A stretch of DNA of 64,000 nucleotides, from contig NZ_FMVS01000009.1 in the NCBI RefSeq assembly GCF_900102515.1, positions 62,001 through 126,000 of the forward strand. The letters are read 5' to 3'. The notes beneath the pieces were generated by a model. It was not told the origin of the DNA. It did not search any database and saw nothing but the letters and a program-made list of their open reading frames with translations. This stretch comes from Butyrivibrio sp. INlla14. GTDB lineage: Bacteria > Bacillota > Clostridia > Lachnospirales > Lachnospiraceae. Made by a program: the position numbers and the translations under genes. Below are positions 54,202 to 63,642 of the stretch, piece after piece. The stretch's first letter is position 1; every line of letters begins with the position of its first letter.

Positions 54202-55143
54202 TTATCTCTCTGCACGCATTGGATTATTGAGGAAGTCTTCATATGCAAGACGGATTCCATCATCCAACTCTGTAGTATATGTCCAACCAAGATTTGCAGC
54301 CTTAGAAACATCAAGTAATTTACGAGGAGTTCCGTTTGGCTTAGAAGGATCCCAACGAATTTCGCCTTCGTAACCAATGATCTTAGCAACCTTCTCTGTA
54401 AGCTCTTTTATAGTGAGCTCTTTACCTGTTCCAGCATTGACAGTCTCGTTGCCGCTGTAGTTATTCATAAGGAATACACAGAGGTTAGCAAGGTCGTCAA
54501 CATAGAGGAACTCACGAAGTGGACTTCCATCGCCCCAACATGTAACGTAAGGAAGATTCTGCTCCTTGGCCTCGTGGAATCTACGGATAAGAGCAGGAAG
54601 TACATGTGAATGAGTTGGGTGATAGTTATCATTTGGACCATAAAGGTTTGTTGGCATAACTGAAATGTAGTCGGTTCCATACTGTCTGTTAAGGAACTCG
54701 CAGTATTTAAGCCCTGAAATCTTAGCAAGAGCGTAGGCTTCGTTAGTCTTCTCAAGCTCAGAAGTCAAAAGACATGACTCCTTCATAGGCTGTGGAGCCA
54801 TTCTAGGGTAGATGCAGGATGAACCAAGGAACTCAAGCTTCTTACATCCATTTCTCCATGCAGCATTTATAACATTCATCTCAAGGATCATGTTGACATA
54901 CATAAAGTCGGCAAGGGCTTCTGAATTACCCATGATACCACCAACCTTGGCAGCTGCAAGGAAAACATACTCGGGCTTTTCCTCTGCAAAAAACTTCTCT
55001 ACAGCATCTTGTCTTGTGAGATCAAGTTCTGCATGAGTTCTGGTGATAATATTGGTGTAGCCCTGTTTTTCTAATTCTCTGACAATGGCAGAACCAACCA
55101 TTCCGCGGTGGCCAGCCACATATATTTTTGCATTTTTCTCCAC
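54202..55143 (-). CDS. fcl: GDP-L-fucose synthase
   Basis: Completes GDP-L-fucose synthesis by epimerising and reducing GDP-4-keto-6-deoxymannose. Motifs after the start: [16 protein letters not shown] (about residue 8), [18 protein letters not shown] (about 67), [16 protein letters not shown] (about 104), the catalytic [13 protein letters not shown] (about 135) and [15 protein letters not shown] (about 165). A GTG start at 55143 is 8 nt after GGAGG and is preferred to TTG at 55158, which would directly follow the gmd stop. It is 313 residues and cotranscribed with gmd. Confidence 0.95.
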   Translation of the reverse strand: MEKNAKIYVAGHRGMVGSAIVRELEKQGYTNIITRTHAELDLTRQDAVEKFFAEEKPEYVFLAAAKVGGIMGNSEALADFMYVNMILEMNVINAAWRNGCKKLEFLGSSCIYPRMAPQPMKESCLLTSELEKTNEAYALAKISGLKYCEFLNRQYGTDYISVMPTNLYGPNDNYHPTHSHVLPALIRRFHEAKEQNLPYVTCWGDGSPLREFLYVDDLANLCVFLMNNYSGNETVNAGTGKELTIKELTEKVAKIIGYEGEIRWDPSKPNGTPRKLLDVSKAANLGWTYTTELDDGIRLAYEDFLNNPMRAER

Positions 55144-55158
55144 TTTATTTGCCTCCAA

Positions 55159-56250
55159 TTACTTGTCGATACCCTTTTCAAGGAACTCGGCAAGGTTGAA
55201 TTTTACGTGCTCATTGGCTCTTTCTACAGCAACCTTCTTCATGTCGTGCTCAACCATGATTCTTACGAGCTCTTCAAATGATGTTGTCTGTGGATTCCAG
55301 TGAAGCTTTTCTTTTGCCTTTGTAGGATCTCCTAAAAGGTTAACAACGTCAGTAGGTCTGTAGAAGTCAGGTGACACCTCAACGAGGACCTTACCTGTAG
55401 CCTTGTCATAACCCTTCTCATCTGCGCCTTCACCCTTGAATTCAAGTTCAATTCCAGCGTAGTGGAATGCAAGCTGTGCAAATTCACGAACAGAGTGCTG
55501 AACACCTGTTGCGATAACGAAATCTTCTGGCTTGTCATTCTGAAGGATGAGCCACATACACTCTACATAGTCCTTGGCATATCCCCAGTCACGAAGTGAA
55601 GAGAGGTTTCCAAGATAGAGTTTATCCTGCTTGCCCTGAGCAATTCTGGAAGCAGCAAGAGTGATCTTACGAGTAACGAAAGTCTCACCACGACGCTCTG
55701 ACTCATGGTTAAAAAGAATACCTGAGCAGCAGAACATGTTGTAAGCTTCGCGATACTCCTTGATGATCCAGTAACCGTAAAGCTTGGCTACAGCGTATGG
55801 GCTGTATGGATGGAAAGGAGTCTTCTCGCTCTGAGGAACCTCCTCAACCTTACCATAAAGCTCTGATGTAGAAGCCTGGTAAATACGGCAAGTATCAGCA
55901 AGGCCACACTGACGAACAGCCTCAAGAACTCTAAGTACACCGGTTGCATCAACATCAGCAGTGAATTCAGGTGAATCGAATGAAACCTGAACGTGTGACT
56001 GTGCAGCGAGGTTATAGATCTCGTCTGGTCTAACCTTTCCAACTACACCGAGGATACTCATTGAATCTCCAAGATCTCCATAGTGAAGGTGGAAGTTAGG
56101 ATGTCCCTCAAGGTGTGCGATTCTTTCTCTGTAATCAACAGAAGATCTACGAATGATGCCGTGAACGTCATAGCCTTTTTCAAGCAAAAACTCTGCAAGG
56201 TATGATCCGTCCTGACCTGTTATTCCGGTAATAAGTGCTTTTTTTGCCAT
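55159..56250 (-). CDS. gmd: GDP-mannose 4,6-dehydratase
   Basis: Converts GDP-D-mannose to GDP-4-keto-6-deoxy-D-mannose, the first step to GDP-L-fucose. Motifs: [19 protein letters not shown] (NADP-binding, N-terminus), [14 protein letters not shown] (about 34), [12 protein letters not shown] (about 82), [17 protein letters not shown] [16 protein letters not shown] (about 125) and the catalytic [14 protein letters not shown] (about 150). It is 363 residues. AAAGGAC precedes ATG. It is the first gene of the minus-strand pair and faces away from the AraC regulator, about 170 nt apart. Confidence 0.97.
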   Translation of the reverse strand: MAKKALITGITGQDGSYLAEFLLEKGYDVHGIIRRSSVDYRERIAHLEGHPNFHLHYGDLGDSMSILGVVGKVRPDEIYNLAAQSHVQVSFDSPEFTADVDATGVLRVLEAVRQCGLADTCRIYQASTSELYGKVEEVPQSEKTPFHPYSPYAVAKLYGYWIIKEYREAYNMFCCSGILFNHESERRGETFVTRKITLAASRIAQGKQDKLYLGNLSSLRDWGYAKDYVECMWLILQNDKPEDFVIATGVQHSVREFAQLAFHYAGIELEFKGEGADEKGYDKATGKVLVEVSPDFYRPTDVVNLLGDPTKAKEKLHWNPQTTSFEELVRIMVEHDMKKVAVERANEHVKFNLAEFLEKGIDK

Positions 56251-56293
56251 ACATTTGTCCTTTCAAATAAAAATATTTGCATATTTCTCTCAC

Positions 56294-56299
56294 ATTATA
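56294..56299 (-). promoter_or_regulatory. -10 element of a candidate gmd-fcl promoter
   Basis: On the minus strand a perfect TATAAT (56299 to 56294) lies about 44 nt before gmd. The -35 at 17 nt is weak (TTCTAA), which fits a promoter needing an activator. Confidence 0.5.
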
Positions 56300-56352
56300 G
56301 TGCTGAAATTTTGCGATTAGAATTCACTTTCTTGATTTTGATTTGCATTATC

Positions 56353-56382
56353 TTGACGAGAGGATTACACTACAGATATCAG
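56353..56382 (+). promoter_or_regulatory. Candidate promoter of the AraC regulator
   Basis: TTGACG (5 of 6), an 18-nt spacer and TATCAG (4 of 6), ending 38 nt before ATG 56421. Confidence 0.45.
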
Positions 56383-56420
56383 AACTATGTAGAGTCTGTG
56401 TTTTTTCAAAGGAAGGTATT

Positions 56421-57290
56421 ATGGGAGAGAGACTGTTTCAAGGTGAATATGTATCCTCAGATAGGATGCTGTATACTCCATCAGAGTTTGCCAAATCAAA
56501 TTTATTGTATTTACAGGAAATTGGAAGCCTGAAGGCTAGAAAGACCCACACCAGTAAAAGACAGAACCTTGACTCTTTTTTATTCTTTTATGTCAAGGAA
56601 GGAAGCGGAGTTTTAGACTATGGAGGACGAGAATATGTGGTAAGAAGCGGAGACTGCGTGTTTATAAACTGTAAAAACCCGTATTCTCACAGAACGTCAG
56701 AAGATCTTTGGAGTCTTGAGTGGATACACTTTAATGGAGAAAGTGCTCTTCCAATATATCTTAAATATGTGGAAAGAGGTGGGCAGCCAGTATTTCATCC
56801 AGATAAGGAACTAATGACGGAGGGGTTGTGGGATAGTCTTAATGCCATAGCCAGGTCTTCTGACTATATCAGAGATATCAAGATAAATGAAAAGCTTTCA
56901 AGCCTTATTACCTTTCTGATGAGTTTTAGCTGGAATCCTGAGACTGTACCAACTTCTGGCAATGCTTCTACACTTACTAATCTTAAAGACTATATCGATA
57001 CCCACTATAATGAGAAAATAAGTCTTGATATGCTGGCGGATATGTTTCTTATAAACAAATACACTCTTTCAAGGGGGTTTAAGGAGCAGTTTGGAACCTC
57101 TATCATAAATTATCTTTTGATAACAAGAATTACCCATGCCAAGCAGCTTCTTAGATTTACAGATGAAACTGTCGAGGAGATTGGGAATAAATGTGGGATT
57201 TCGCCGCTCTATTACTTCTCAAGGATCTTTAAACAGATAGAGGGTATAAGCCCTCTTGAATACAGGTCGCAATGGAGTAGAAGTGTATAA
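56421..57290 (+). CDS. AraC family transcriptional regulator
   Basis: A 289-residue regulator. The N-terminal cupin-like sensor has VKEGSGVLDYGGREYVV then GDCVFINCKNPYSH (about residues 60-95), with WIHFNGE near 105. The C-terminal double HTH has EKISLDMLADMFLINKYTLSRGFKEQFG (LADMFLINKYTLSR motif, about 225) and VEEIGNKCGISPLYYFSRIFKQIEGISP (about 255-282). ATG 56421 after AAAGGAAGG is chosen; an in-frame ATG at 56343 is before the candidate promoter. It is divergent from gmd-fcl and upstream of the exopolysaccharide genes, so control of either set is plausible. Confidence 0.9.
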   Translation: MGERLFQGEYVSSDRMLYTPSEFAKSNLLYLQEIGSLKARKTHTSKRQNLDSFLFFYVKEGSGVLDYGGREYVVRSGDCVFINCKNPYSHRTSEDLWSLEWIHFNGESALPIYLKYVERGGQPVFHPDKELMTEGLWDSLNAIARSSDYIRDIKINEKLSSLITFLMSFSWNPETVPTSGNASTLTNLKDYIDTHYNEKISLDMLADMFLINKYTLSRGFKEQFGTSIINYLLITRITHAKQLLRFTDETVEEIGNKCGISPLYYFSRIFKQIEGISPLEYRSQWSRSV

Positions 57291-57392
57291 GGGCCTCAGA
57301 CGTTGAAAGAACCTTCCGATAAGTGTAAAATGTTTGGTAGGATTGCGTATCTATGCGCAAAAATCATAGCCATTTATGATGGGAGCAATAGT

Positions 57393-58331
57393 ATGAAACT
57401 ATTAAGTGTTATTGTCCCCTGCTACAATGAGCAGGACAATATTTTTGATTTCTACGATGAACTCATGAAGAATGAGGCATTTTTTAAAGAGAAAGATGTT
57501 GAGATAGAGCTTATCTTTGTTAATGATGGATCCAAGGACGAGACAGCAAAGCGTGTAAGAAATCTTCATGACAGAGATGAAAGAGTCCATCTGATAGATT
57601 TTTCCAGAAACTTTGGGAAAGAGGCTGGAATGTATGCGGGACTTAAGAGAGCTAAGGGAGATTATGTGGTTGTTATGGATTGTGATCTACAGGATCCACC
57701 AGCTCTTTTACCTGAGATGTACAAATATATAGTTGATGAGGGCTATGACAGTGTAGCCACAAGACGTGTTGACAGAAAGGGTGAGCCGCCTATCAGGTCG
57801 TTTTTTGCAAGGCAGTTTTACAAGCTGATCAATAAGATGTCCAATGCAGAGATAATTGACGGAGCCAGAGACTACAGACTTATGACCAGGCAGTTTGTGG
57901 ATTCTATCCTTTCTCTTGAGGAATATAACAGGTTTTCCAAGGGTATATTTGGATGGGTTGGCTTTAATACTAAGTGGCTGGAATTTGAAAACATTGAGAG
58001 GAAGAAAGGTGAGACCAAGTGGTCATTTTGGAAGCTTTTCCTCTATGCTTTGGATGGTATTGTGGCATTTTCAACAGCACCACTTGCTATGGCATCAGTC
58101 TTTGGTGTTTTGTTCTGCTTTTTAGCTTTTATATTTATTATTTTTATAGTTGTGAGACAACTTACAGTAGGTGATCCCAATAACACTGTGGGCTGGGCTT
58201 CAACAATCTGTATAATCTCATTGGTGAGTGGAGTGCAGCTCTTTTGCCTTGGAATCGTAGGTCAGTATCTTTCAAAGGCGTATTTAGAGGTCAAGAAACG
58301 TCCAATGTATATTGTTAAAGAGGAGTTATAA
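57393..58331 (+). CDS. Family 2 glycosyltransferase with C-terminal membrane helices (GtrB/DPM1-like)
   Basis: A 312-residue enzyme likely to transfer a sugar to polyprenyl phosphate. The catalytic part starts LSVIVPCYNEQDN, then LIFVNDGSKDETAK (about 43), DYVVVMDCDLQDPP (DxD-like, about 93) and the family segment EIIDGARDYRLMTR (about 155). Two membrane helices at about 235-262 and 275-300 end the protein, as in GtrB/YkcC-type enzymes. ATG 57393 with GGGAG 7 nt upstream is preferred to an upstream in-frame ATG at 57303. It overlaps the next glycosyltransferase by 1 nt. Confidence 0.88.
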   Translation: MKLLSVIVPCYNEQDNIFDFYDELMKNEAFFKEKDVEIELIFVNDGSKDETAKRVRNLHDRDERVHLIDFSRNFGKEAGMYAGLKRAKGDYVVVMDCDLQDPPALLPEMYKYIVDEGYDSVATRRVDRKGEPPIRSFFARQFYKLINKMSNAEIIDGARDYRLMTRQFVDSILSLEEYNRFSKGIFGWVGFNTKWLEFENIERKKGETKWSFWKLFLYALDGIVAFSTAPLAMASVFGVLFCFLAFIFIIFIVVRQLTVGDPNNTVGWASTICIISLVSGVQLFCLGIVGQYLSKAYLEVKKRPMYIVKEEL

Positions 58332-59077
58332 TGGTTAGCATTATTGTTCCTGTATATAATGCAGCGAAATATATAAAACATACTATCGAGATGGTGTGCG
58401 AGCAGACCTACAGGGATTGGGAACTCATTTTAGTGGATGATGCATCCTCAGATGGTAGCTGTGATGTGATTGAAAAGATAATTAGTAGTCAGGGAAAGAG
58501 GATAAGGCTGATCCGTAAGGATCGCAATGAAGGGGTGGCAGCCGCCAGAAACAGTGGAATCGATGCTTCTTCTGGAAGATATATAGCTTTTATTGATGCG
58601 GATGATGTTTGGAAACCAGACAAGCTGGAAAAACAGGTGGCCTTCATGGAGAAGACTGGTGCAGCTTTTTCTTTTCATTCCTATGAGTTTGGAGATGAGG
58701 AGGCAAATCCTACCGGAAGAATTGTGAGAGCCCCCAAAACTCTTAAGTTCAAAGAAGCTTTATCCAGAACAGTTATCTTTACTACTACTGTTATGTTTGA
58801 TACTGAGAAGATTGATATGGAGATCATCCATATGCCACAGGTTCCAAGTGAGGATACGGCTACCTGGTGGAGAATCTTAAAGAGTGGCTATGTGGCCTAC
58901 GGACTTGACGAAAATCTGGCAATTTACAGAAGGCCGGGCAAGTCTCTTTCCTCAAATAAATTTGTTGCTATCGAGAGAATATGGTTTCTATACAGAAATA
59001 TTGCGGATCTGTCAGTCATTAAGTCCTTTTACTACTTTGTGGGCTGGGCTGTGAGAGCAACACTTAGAAGATTGTGA
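58331..59077 (+). CDS. Family 2 glycosyltransferase
   Basis: A 248-residue GT-A enzyme without membrane helices except a weak C-terminal hydrophobic segment. The N-terminus is SIIVPVYNAAKYIKH with LILVDDASSDGSCDV (about 35), RNSGIDASSGRYIAFIDADDVW (about 75; the DxDD site) and a C-terminal acceptor part with WWRILKSGY. Its ATG overlaps the stop of the previous gene by one base (TAATGG). The donor and acceptor sugars cannot be told from sequence. Confidence 0.88.
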   Translation: MVSIIVPVYNAAKYIKHTIEMVCEQTYRDWELILVDDASSDGSCDVIEKIISSQGKRIRLIRKDRNEGVAAARNSGIDASSGRYIAFIDADDVWKPDKLEKQVAFMEKTGAAFSFHSYEFGDEEANPTGRIVRAPKTLKFKEALSRTVIFTTTVMFDTEKIDMEIIHMPQVPSEDTATWWRILKSGYVAYGLDENLAIYRRPGKSLSSNKFVAIERIWFLYRNIADLSVIKSFYYFVGWAVRATLRRL

Positions 59078-59095
59078 TCCAAAAGGGGATTTGGT

Positions 59096-60502
59096 ATGAA
59101 AAATGTGGAGTCAGCTAAGAGAGTCTTAGTATTATTCCTTGGATTTATAGGACTAACCATGCAGACCTTGGTGTATGCCTGGTTTTGGTTTAAAACATAT
59201 TATCCAATTGTATCTGCAACTCGTGTGAGTCAGGATGGATACGTTCTTGGTAACGGACTTAAGTTGTATTTCAGAGGTCATTTGTTGATACTTGGAATCT
59301 ATTTTATACTTCTTTTGTTCTTTTCTAACACCTATGGAGGGCTTAAAATAGGCTATCTCAAGCCTATGGATGTGTTCTTTTCACAGATTTTTGCTCTTTT
59401 CATGGTGAATTTCATTTCTTATTTTCAGCTTTCACTTTTGAGAAACTGGCTTGTGAGGGTTACACCTATGGTGATGATCTTCATAATTCAGCTAATCATT
59501 TCGTTTTTGTGGGCATATACCACGAACTGGCTCTACATGAGGATATTTAAGCCTAGAAGACTCCTTCTTGTAAGCGGCAAATACCCGGTTGATGATATTA
59601 CCCACAAGTTTAATTCAAGGAAAGATAAATATCATATTGTAAGATCAATGAATATTTCAGAGGGCATTGAGAAGATTTACGAGGAATGCCTTGGTGATTA
59701 TGACGGCGTTATTATCTGGGATGTTCCAAGTGAGTATAGGAATGGCCTTGTAAAATATTGTTATGGTAGAAACATAAGGATTTATGTTATGCCTAAGATC
59801 ACAGATGTGCTATTAAAGGGCTCAACACAGTTGCACCTGTTTGACACACCTGTTCTGCTCTTAAGAGAATATGCTATAAAGATTGAGCAGAGAGCTATAA
59901 AGAGACTTATAGATATCGTACTGTCTCTTTTGCTGATAGTTTTATCATCACCTGTCATGCTGATAACAGCTATTATCATCAAGCTCTATGATGGTGGCCC
60001 TGTACTGTACAAACAGGTGAGGTGTACTCAGAACAGGCGTGAGTTTAAGATCATGAAGTTCAGGAGTATGAGGGTTGATGCGGAAAAGGATGGAGTAGCA
60101 AGACTTGCGTCCAAGAATGATTCACGTATCACACCTATCGGTAAGTTCATTCGTGCATGTAGGATTGATGAGCTTCCACAGCTCTTTAACATATTGGTTG
60201 GAGATATGGCATTTATAGGCCCAAGGCCTGAAAGACCTGAGATTATTGCTCAGTATCTTGAAGAAATGCCGGAATTTGCCTTCAGAATGAAGGTTAAGGC
60301 CGGACTTGCCGGATATGCGCAGGTTTACGGCAAATATAACACCACACCATATGACAAGCTCAAGCTTGATCTGACTTATATAGAGAATTATTCAGTATGG
60401 CTTGATATAAAGCTTATGCTGTTAACAGTAAAGATCCTGTTTACGCCAGATAGCACAGAGGGTGTTGATGAGAACCAGATTACAGCCCAGAAAAAAGGGT
60501 AA
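59096..60502 (+). CDS. Exopolysaccharide polyprenyl glycosylphosphotransferase (initiating sugar transferase)
   Basis: Starts glycan repeat synthesis by moving a sugar phosphate from a nucleotide sugar to undecaprenyl phosphate. 468 residues: four N-terminal membrane helices (about 12-30, 62-80, 98-115, 122-142), a CoA-binding-like soluble region (LLLVSGKYPVDDI) and the C-terminal bacterial sugar transferase domain: KRLIDIVLSLLLIVLSSPVM, KIMKFRSMRVDAEKDGV, FIRACRIDELPQLFN and FIGPRPERPEI (about 378). AAAGGGG is before ATG. It is in the middle of the locus, between glycosyltransferases and the Wzz-like gene. Confidence 0.93.
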   Translation: MKNVESAKRVLVLFLGFIGLTMQTLVYAWFWFKTYYPIVSATRVSQDGYVLGNGLKLYFRGHLLILGIYFILLLFFSNTYGGLKIGYLKPMDVFFSQIFALFMVNFISYFQLSLLRNWLVRVTPMVMIFIIQLIISFLWAYTTNWLYMRIFKPRRLLLVSGKYPVDDITHKFNSRKDKYHIVRSMNISEGIEKIYEECLGDYDGVIIWDVPSEYRNGLVKYCYGRNIRIYVMPKITDVLLKGSTQLHLFDTPVLLLREYAIKIEQRAIKRLIDIVLSLLLIVLSSPVMLITAIIIKLYDGGPVLYKQVRCTQNRREFKIMKFRSMRVDAEKDGVARLASKNDSRITPIGKFIRACRIDELPQLFNILVGDMAFIGPRPERPEIIAQYLEEMPEFAFRMKVKAGLAGYAQVYGKYNTTPYDKLKLDLTYIENYSVWLDIKLMLLTVKILFTPDSTEGVDENQITAQKKG

Positions 60503-60525
60503 TAGCTGGCCTTTGGGAGAAGTGT

Positions 60526-61662
60526 ATGGAAAGAGGAAGTAAGGGACATTTAGATGAGAGTTTAAATCTAAGGAGCTTTTATCTTAGATTACTTAGGAAG
60601 ATTTGGATCATTCCGGTTGCAGCGCTTGTTGGCGCACTTTTGGCAGCAGGGCTGTATACTCTTGTGACTGTGACTTTTGGACCAGCCAAGACCTACAAAG
60701 CTGTGGCCAGGCTTTACATAAGCTTTGCCTATGACGAGAATAAGGGAACCCTGGTTGATTATTATAATGCTTACACCTGGGATAAAGAGCTTTTGCCAAC
60801 AGATGATATTTTAAATCCTATAATTTCTGAGCTTGAAAATGATCAGATTTTTGTAGTAGGGGACGATGGTGCATCTTCCACCTATGGCGATGCAAAAGTT
60901 ATTACCAGAGATGAACTTTTGGATGCAATCACTGCTGATATTCCTTCAGATGTAAGGGTTATGAGGCTGACTGTAGAATGCCAGGATAAGGAAATGGCAG
61001 ATTTAATACTAAAAGCTTCAGTTAATTCCATGGAAAGCTTTGGAGATAACAATAAAGCCTTTGATTCTATAAAGCTTCTTGGCATTGAGAATGCCAAGCT
61101 TGTGACCTATTCTGACAGAAGCGTAGTTGCAGCAGTATCTGGCGCTGTAGTTGGAATTGTGGCTACAGTTCTTTTTCTTATGCTTCTGGCTGCTTTAGAT
61201 GATGCAATCTATGTTCCAGAGGATGCGGAAAAGAGATATTCAATAAATGTTCTTGGATGTTTATGCGATAAACCTGTGGATTTCTTTAAAAATGAACTTG
61301 TGGCAGCCACAGGCAAGGCTGTAGAGGGTATGTCTGAAGTTACAGTTATTTCTACAGATAGTCTGTCAGATGATAAAAAATCTTTGGCTGATCTTGCTTC
61401 TTTTGTGGAAATCATTGCAGGAACAGAGGCTTCTAGTAATGTAAAATATACAGCTATGGCTGTCCCAGGTACAGTTCTTGATAATTACAGGAAAATAGGG
61501 ACCTGCGACGGCGTTATTTTGTGCGTGCCTTACGGGGTAAGGAAGGGCGCAATGACAGAACATGTAATTGCTCAGCTCAAAAAACATGAATGTCCTATCA
61601 TTGGTATATTGATGGTTCGTGTGGATAGTAAATTTATAAAAAGATATTACGGTCTCAGATAA
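60526..61662 (+). CDS. Wzz-like chain-length protein with a degenerate BY-kinase-like domain
   Basis: A 378-residue membrane protein. Membrane helices at about residues 26-48 and 200-223 enclose an extracytoplasmic Wzz domain (ARLYISFAYDENKG). The cytoplasmic C-terminus (about 240-378) looks like a bacterial tyrosine kinase without its motifs: STDSLSDDKKSLADLASF stands where Walker A should be, and CDGVILCVPYGVRKGAMTEH resembles the Walker B/A-prime region. There is no tyrosine cluster at the end (KRYYGLR). It is probably a chain-length regulator with a non-catalytic domain. No separate kinase or phosphatase gene is visible here. Confidence 0.72.
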   Translation: MERGSKGHLDESLNLRSFYLRLLRKIWIIPVAALVGALLAAGLYTLVTVTFGPAKTYKAVARLYISFAYDENKGTLVDYYNAYTWDKELLPTDDILNPIISELENDQIFVVGDDGASSTYGDAKVITRDELLDAITADIPSDVRVMRLTVECQDKEMADLILKASVNSMESFGDNNKAFDSIKLLGIENAKLVTYSDRSVVAAVSGAVVGIVATVLFLMLLAALDDAIYVPEDAEKRYSINVLGCLCDKPVDFFKNELVAATGKAVEGMSEVTVISTDSLSDDKKSLADLASFVEIIAGTEASSNVKYTAMAVPGTVLDNYRKIGTCDGVILCVPYGVRKGAMTEHVIAQLKKHECPIIGILMVRVDSKFIKRYYGLR

Positions 61663-62501
61663 TGGGGAAAAATATGGATAAAAAAAGACTCCAGATGCTG
61701 GTGTCAGCTGTTAACAAGAAGGCTCTGGATTTGCCGGGCATAATGAATATTGAATCAGATGCCATAATTGTGGACCAGCTAATTGGTGATGCAGGAAAAG
61801 AGTTTGAGAGCGAGCCAAGTGACCAGGAAGAGATCATAAAAGGCAATACTATCAGGATACTTCGCAGATGTGAAAAAGGTGTAGGACTATCTAGAAACAC
61901 AGGCCTTTTTAATGCGGAATCTGAGATAATCCAGTTTGCAGATGATGATATCATCTATGATGATGGCTATAGTCAGAGAATTCTGGAGGAGTTTGATGCT
62001 CATCCGGAAGCAGATATTCTTTTGTTTAATGTTAAAGCTCAGGCTGGAAGAGAAACTTATTGGAATAAGGATTATGCAAGGATTTCCTGGATGAATTACG
62101 GAAGATATCCAGCCTATGCTATTTGTGCCAGAAGAGATAAGCTGATACAGGCTGGGATCAAGTATTCCCTTTTATTTGGTGGCGGGGCACCATATATGAA
62201 TGGAGAAGACAGTCTCTTTTTGCATGATTGCCTAAAGGCAGGACTTTCAATTTACAGAACCACAGCAGTTCTTGGGCACGAACAACAAAATGAGTCCACC
62301 TGGTTTAAGGGTTATACTGAGAAATTCTTTTTTGACAGAGGCGTTTTGTATCATTTCCTCTATGGGAAAATGGCTTTTGTATGGGGCTTTAGATTTTTGC
62401 TAAAAAATAGAGCAGAAATGTGCAGTGAATACGGATTGTTTAAGAGCTACAGAATACTGTTGTCTGGAGTAAGGCACGGAAGGACGATAAAAACGCAGTG
62501 A
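61662..62501 (+). CDS. Glycosyltransferase family 2-like protein
   Basis: A 279-residue GT-A-type protein. It starts QMLVSAVNKKALDLPGIMN with the first strand, then a Rossmann-like part with RILRRCEKGVGLSRNTGLFNA (SRNTGL at about 85), the metal site IIQFADDDIIYDDGY (about 100) and an acceptor region with FGGGAPYMNGEDSLFLHDCL (NGEDS at about 182). Its ATG overlaps the stop of the Wzz-like gene by one base. It overlaps the next gene by 4 nt. Donor unknown. Confidence 0.82.
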   Translation: MGKNMDKKRLQMLVSAVNKKALDLPGIMNIESDAIIVDQLIGDAGKEFESEPSDQEEIIKGNTIRILRRCEKGVGLSRNTGLFNAESEIIQFADDDIIYDDGYSQRILEEFDAHPEADILLFNVKAQAGRETYWNKDYARISWMNYGRYPAYAICARRDKLIQAGIKYSLLFGGGAPYMNGEDSLFLHDCLKAGLSIYRTTAVLGHEQQNESTWFKGYTEKFFFDRGVLYHFLYGKMAFVWGFRFLLKNRAEMCSEYGLFKSYRILLSGVRHGRTIKTQ

Positions 62502-63628
62502 CAGTTTATTTATCACTTACTGTAGTAGTGCTTTTGACAGCACTACTTATCAGAAAAACTGAACTAAAGAGCGAGCATAGTGCACTGATCTACAGGGGCA
62601 TGAGTAGACAAAAGATGGTTAATATAATTTGCTGTCTTATTATATTTGTGCTGCTGTTTTCAGTTTCAGCTTTAAGACTTAATGTGGGTAATGACTATTT
62701 GAATTATGTTGAGTTTATGCATCTTGCCTACAGCAGAGCTTATGTTCCAACAGAGATTGGATTTAATGCGCTTGCTTGTATTGTTTATTATCTGTGTGGA
62801 TTTGAGAATTACCTTCTTATCTTTGCTATATTTGCTTTTGCTACTATTTTCTTTTTTATGAAGGGAATGCTTGATCAAAGCAGATGGTTTACTTTGAGTT
62901 TTGCCATGTTTATGCTACTTGGCTACTATTTCCAGTCTCTTAGCACGGTCAGATATTATCTTGCTCTGTCCATGGCATTTTTTTCCATAAAATATGTTAT
63001 AAACAAGGATTGGCCTAGATTTGTGCTGATAATCCTGATAGGAAGTTTATTCCACAAATCACTACTTGTGGTTCTGCTCTTATATGTGATTGCCCAGATA
63101 AAGTGGAACAGATTTATGTATGTGGCGCTGTTTATCCTTGGATGCTCATGCTTTGTACTAAGTGATTTTTATCTGAAGATTGTAGTGCAGCTCTATCCAT
63201 CCTACAAAGACACAGTTTATCTCGAGGGCGGAACAAGCATTGTAAATATTTTAAGATGCCTTGCGGTATTAGGACTTACTTTGTGGCTTTATAGGGATGT
63301 GGTAATGGAGAGCAGAACTTACAGGTTCTATCATATATGCAATGTACTATCAATTGCTCTTTATGTGTTTGGATCTTTTTTGCCAATAATATCAAGGATA
63401 GGATATTATCTTACAGTTACACATATCTTGTTTGTGCCTGCATTATTAAAGAGTATCAAGGATGACAGGAAAAGAAAAATTGCAATAGCATGTGTTATCA
63501 TGGCCTGCATTCTATATTTTGGACTATATATGAGGGGAGCTTCAGCTGACGGCGTCAGGATTTTACCATATCAAACGTTCTTGTTCCATGACCTGCCACT
63601 GACACTTTCTGAAAGAGGCTACTATTAA
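62498..63628 (+). CDS. EpsG family exopolysaccharide polymerase-like membrane protein
   Basis: A 376-residue membrane protein with about 10-11 helices. The segment SALRLNVGNDYLNYVEF (about residue 60) is the EpsG/Wzy-type signature near the first extracellular loop; TEIGFNALACIVYY and GSLFHKSLLVVLLLY also match the family. It is predicted to polymerise the repeat units on the outside of the membrane. The start is GTG overlapping the previous stop by 4 nt (GTGA). The pattern supports EpsG, but polymerase families diverge strongly. Confidence 0.82.
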   Translation: MTVYLSLTVVVLLTALLIRKTELKSEHSALIYRGMSRQKMVNIICCLIIFVLLFSVSALRLNVGNDYLNYVEFMHLAYSRAYVPTEIGFNALACIVYYLCGFENYLLIFAIFAFATIFFFMKGMLDQSRWFTLSFAMFMLLGYYFQSLSTVRYYLALSMAFFSIKYVINKDWPRFVLIILIGSLFHKSLLVVLLLYVIAQIKWNRFMYVALFILGCSCFVLSDFYLKIVVQLYPSYKDTVYLEGGTSIVNILRCLAVLGLTLWLYRDVVMESRTYRFYHICNVLSIALYVFGSFLPIISRIGYYLTVTHILFVPALLKSIKDDRKRKIAIACVIMACILYFGLYMRGASADGVRILPYQTFLFHDLPLTLSERGYY

Positions 63629-63642
63629 GGGAGTATAAAGAT

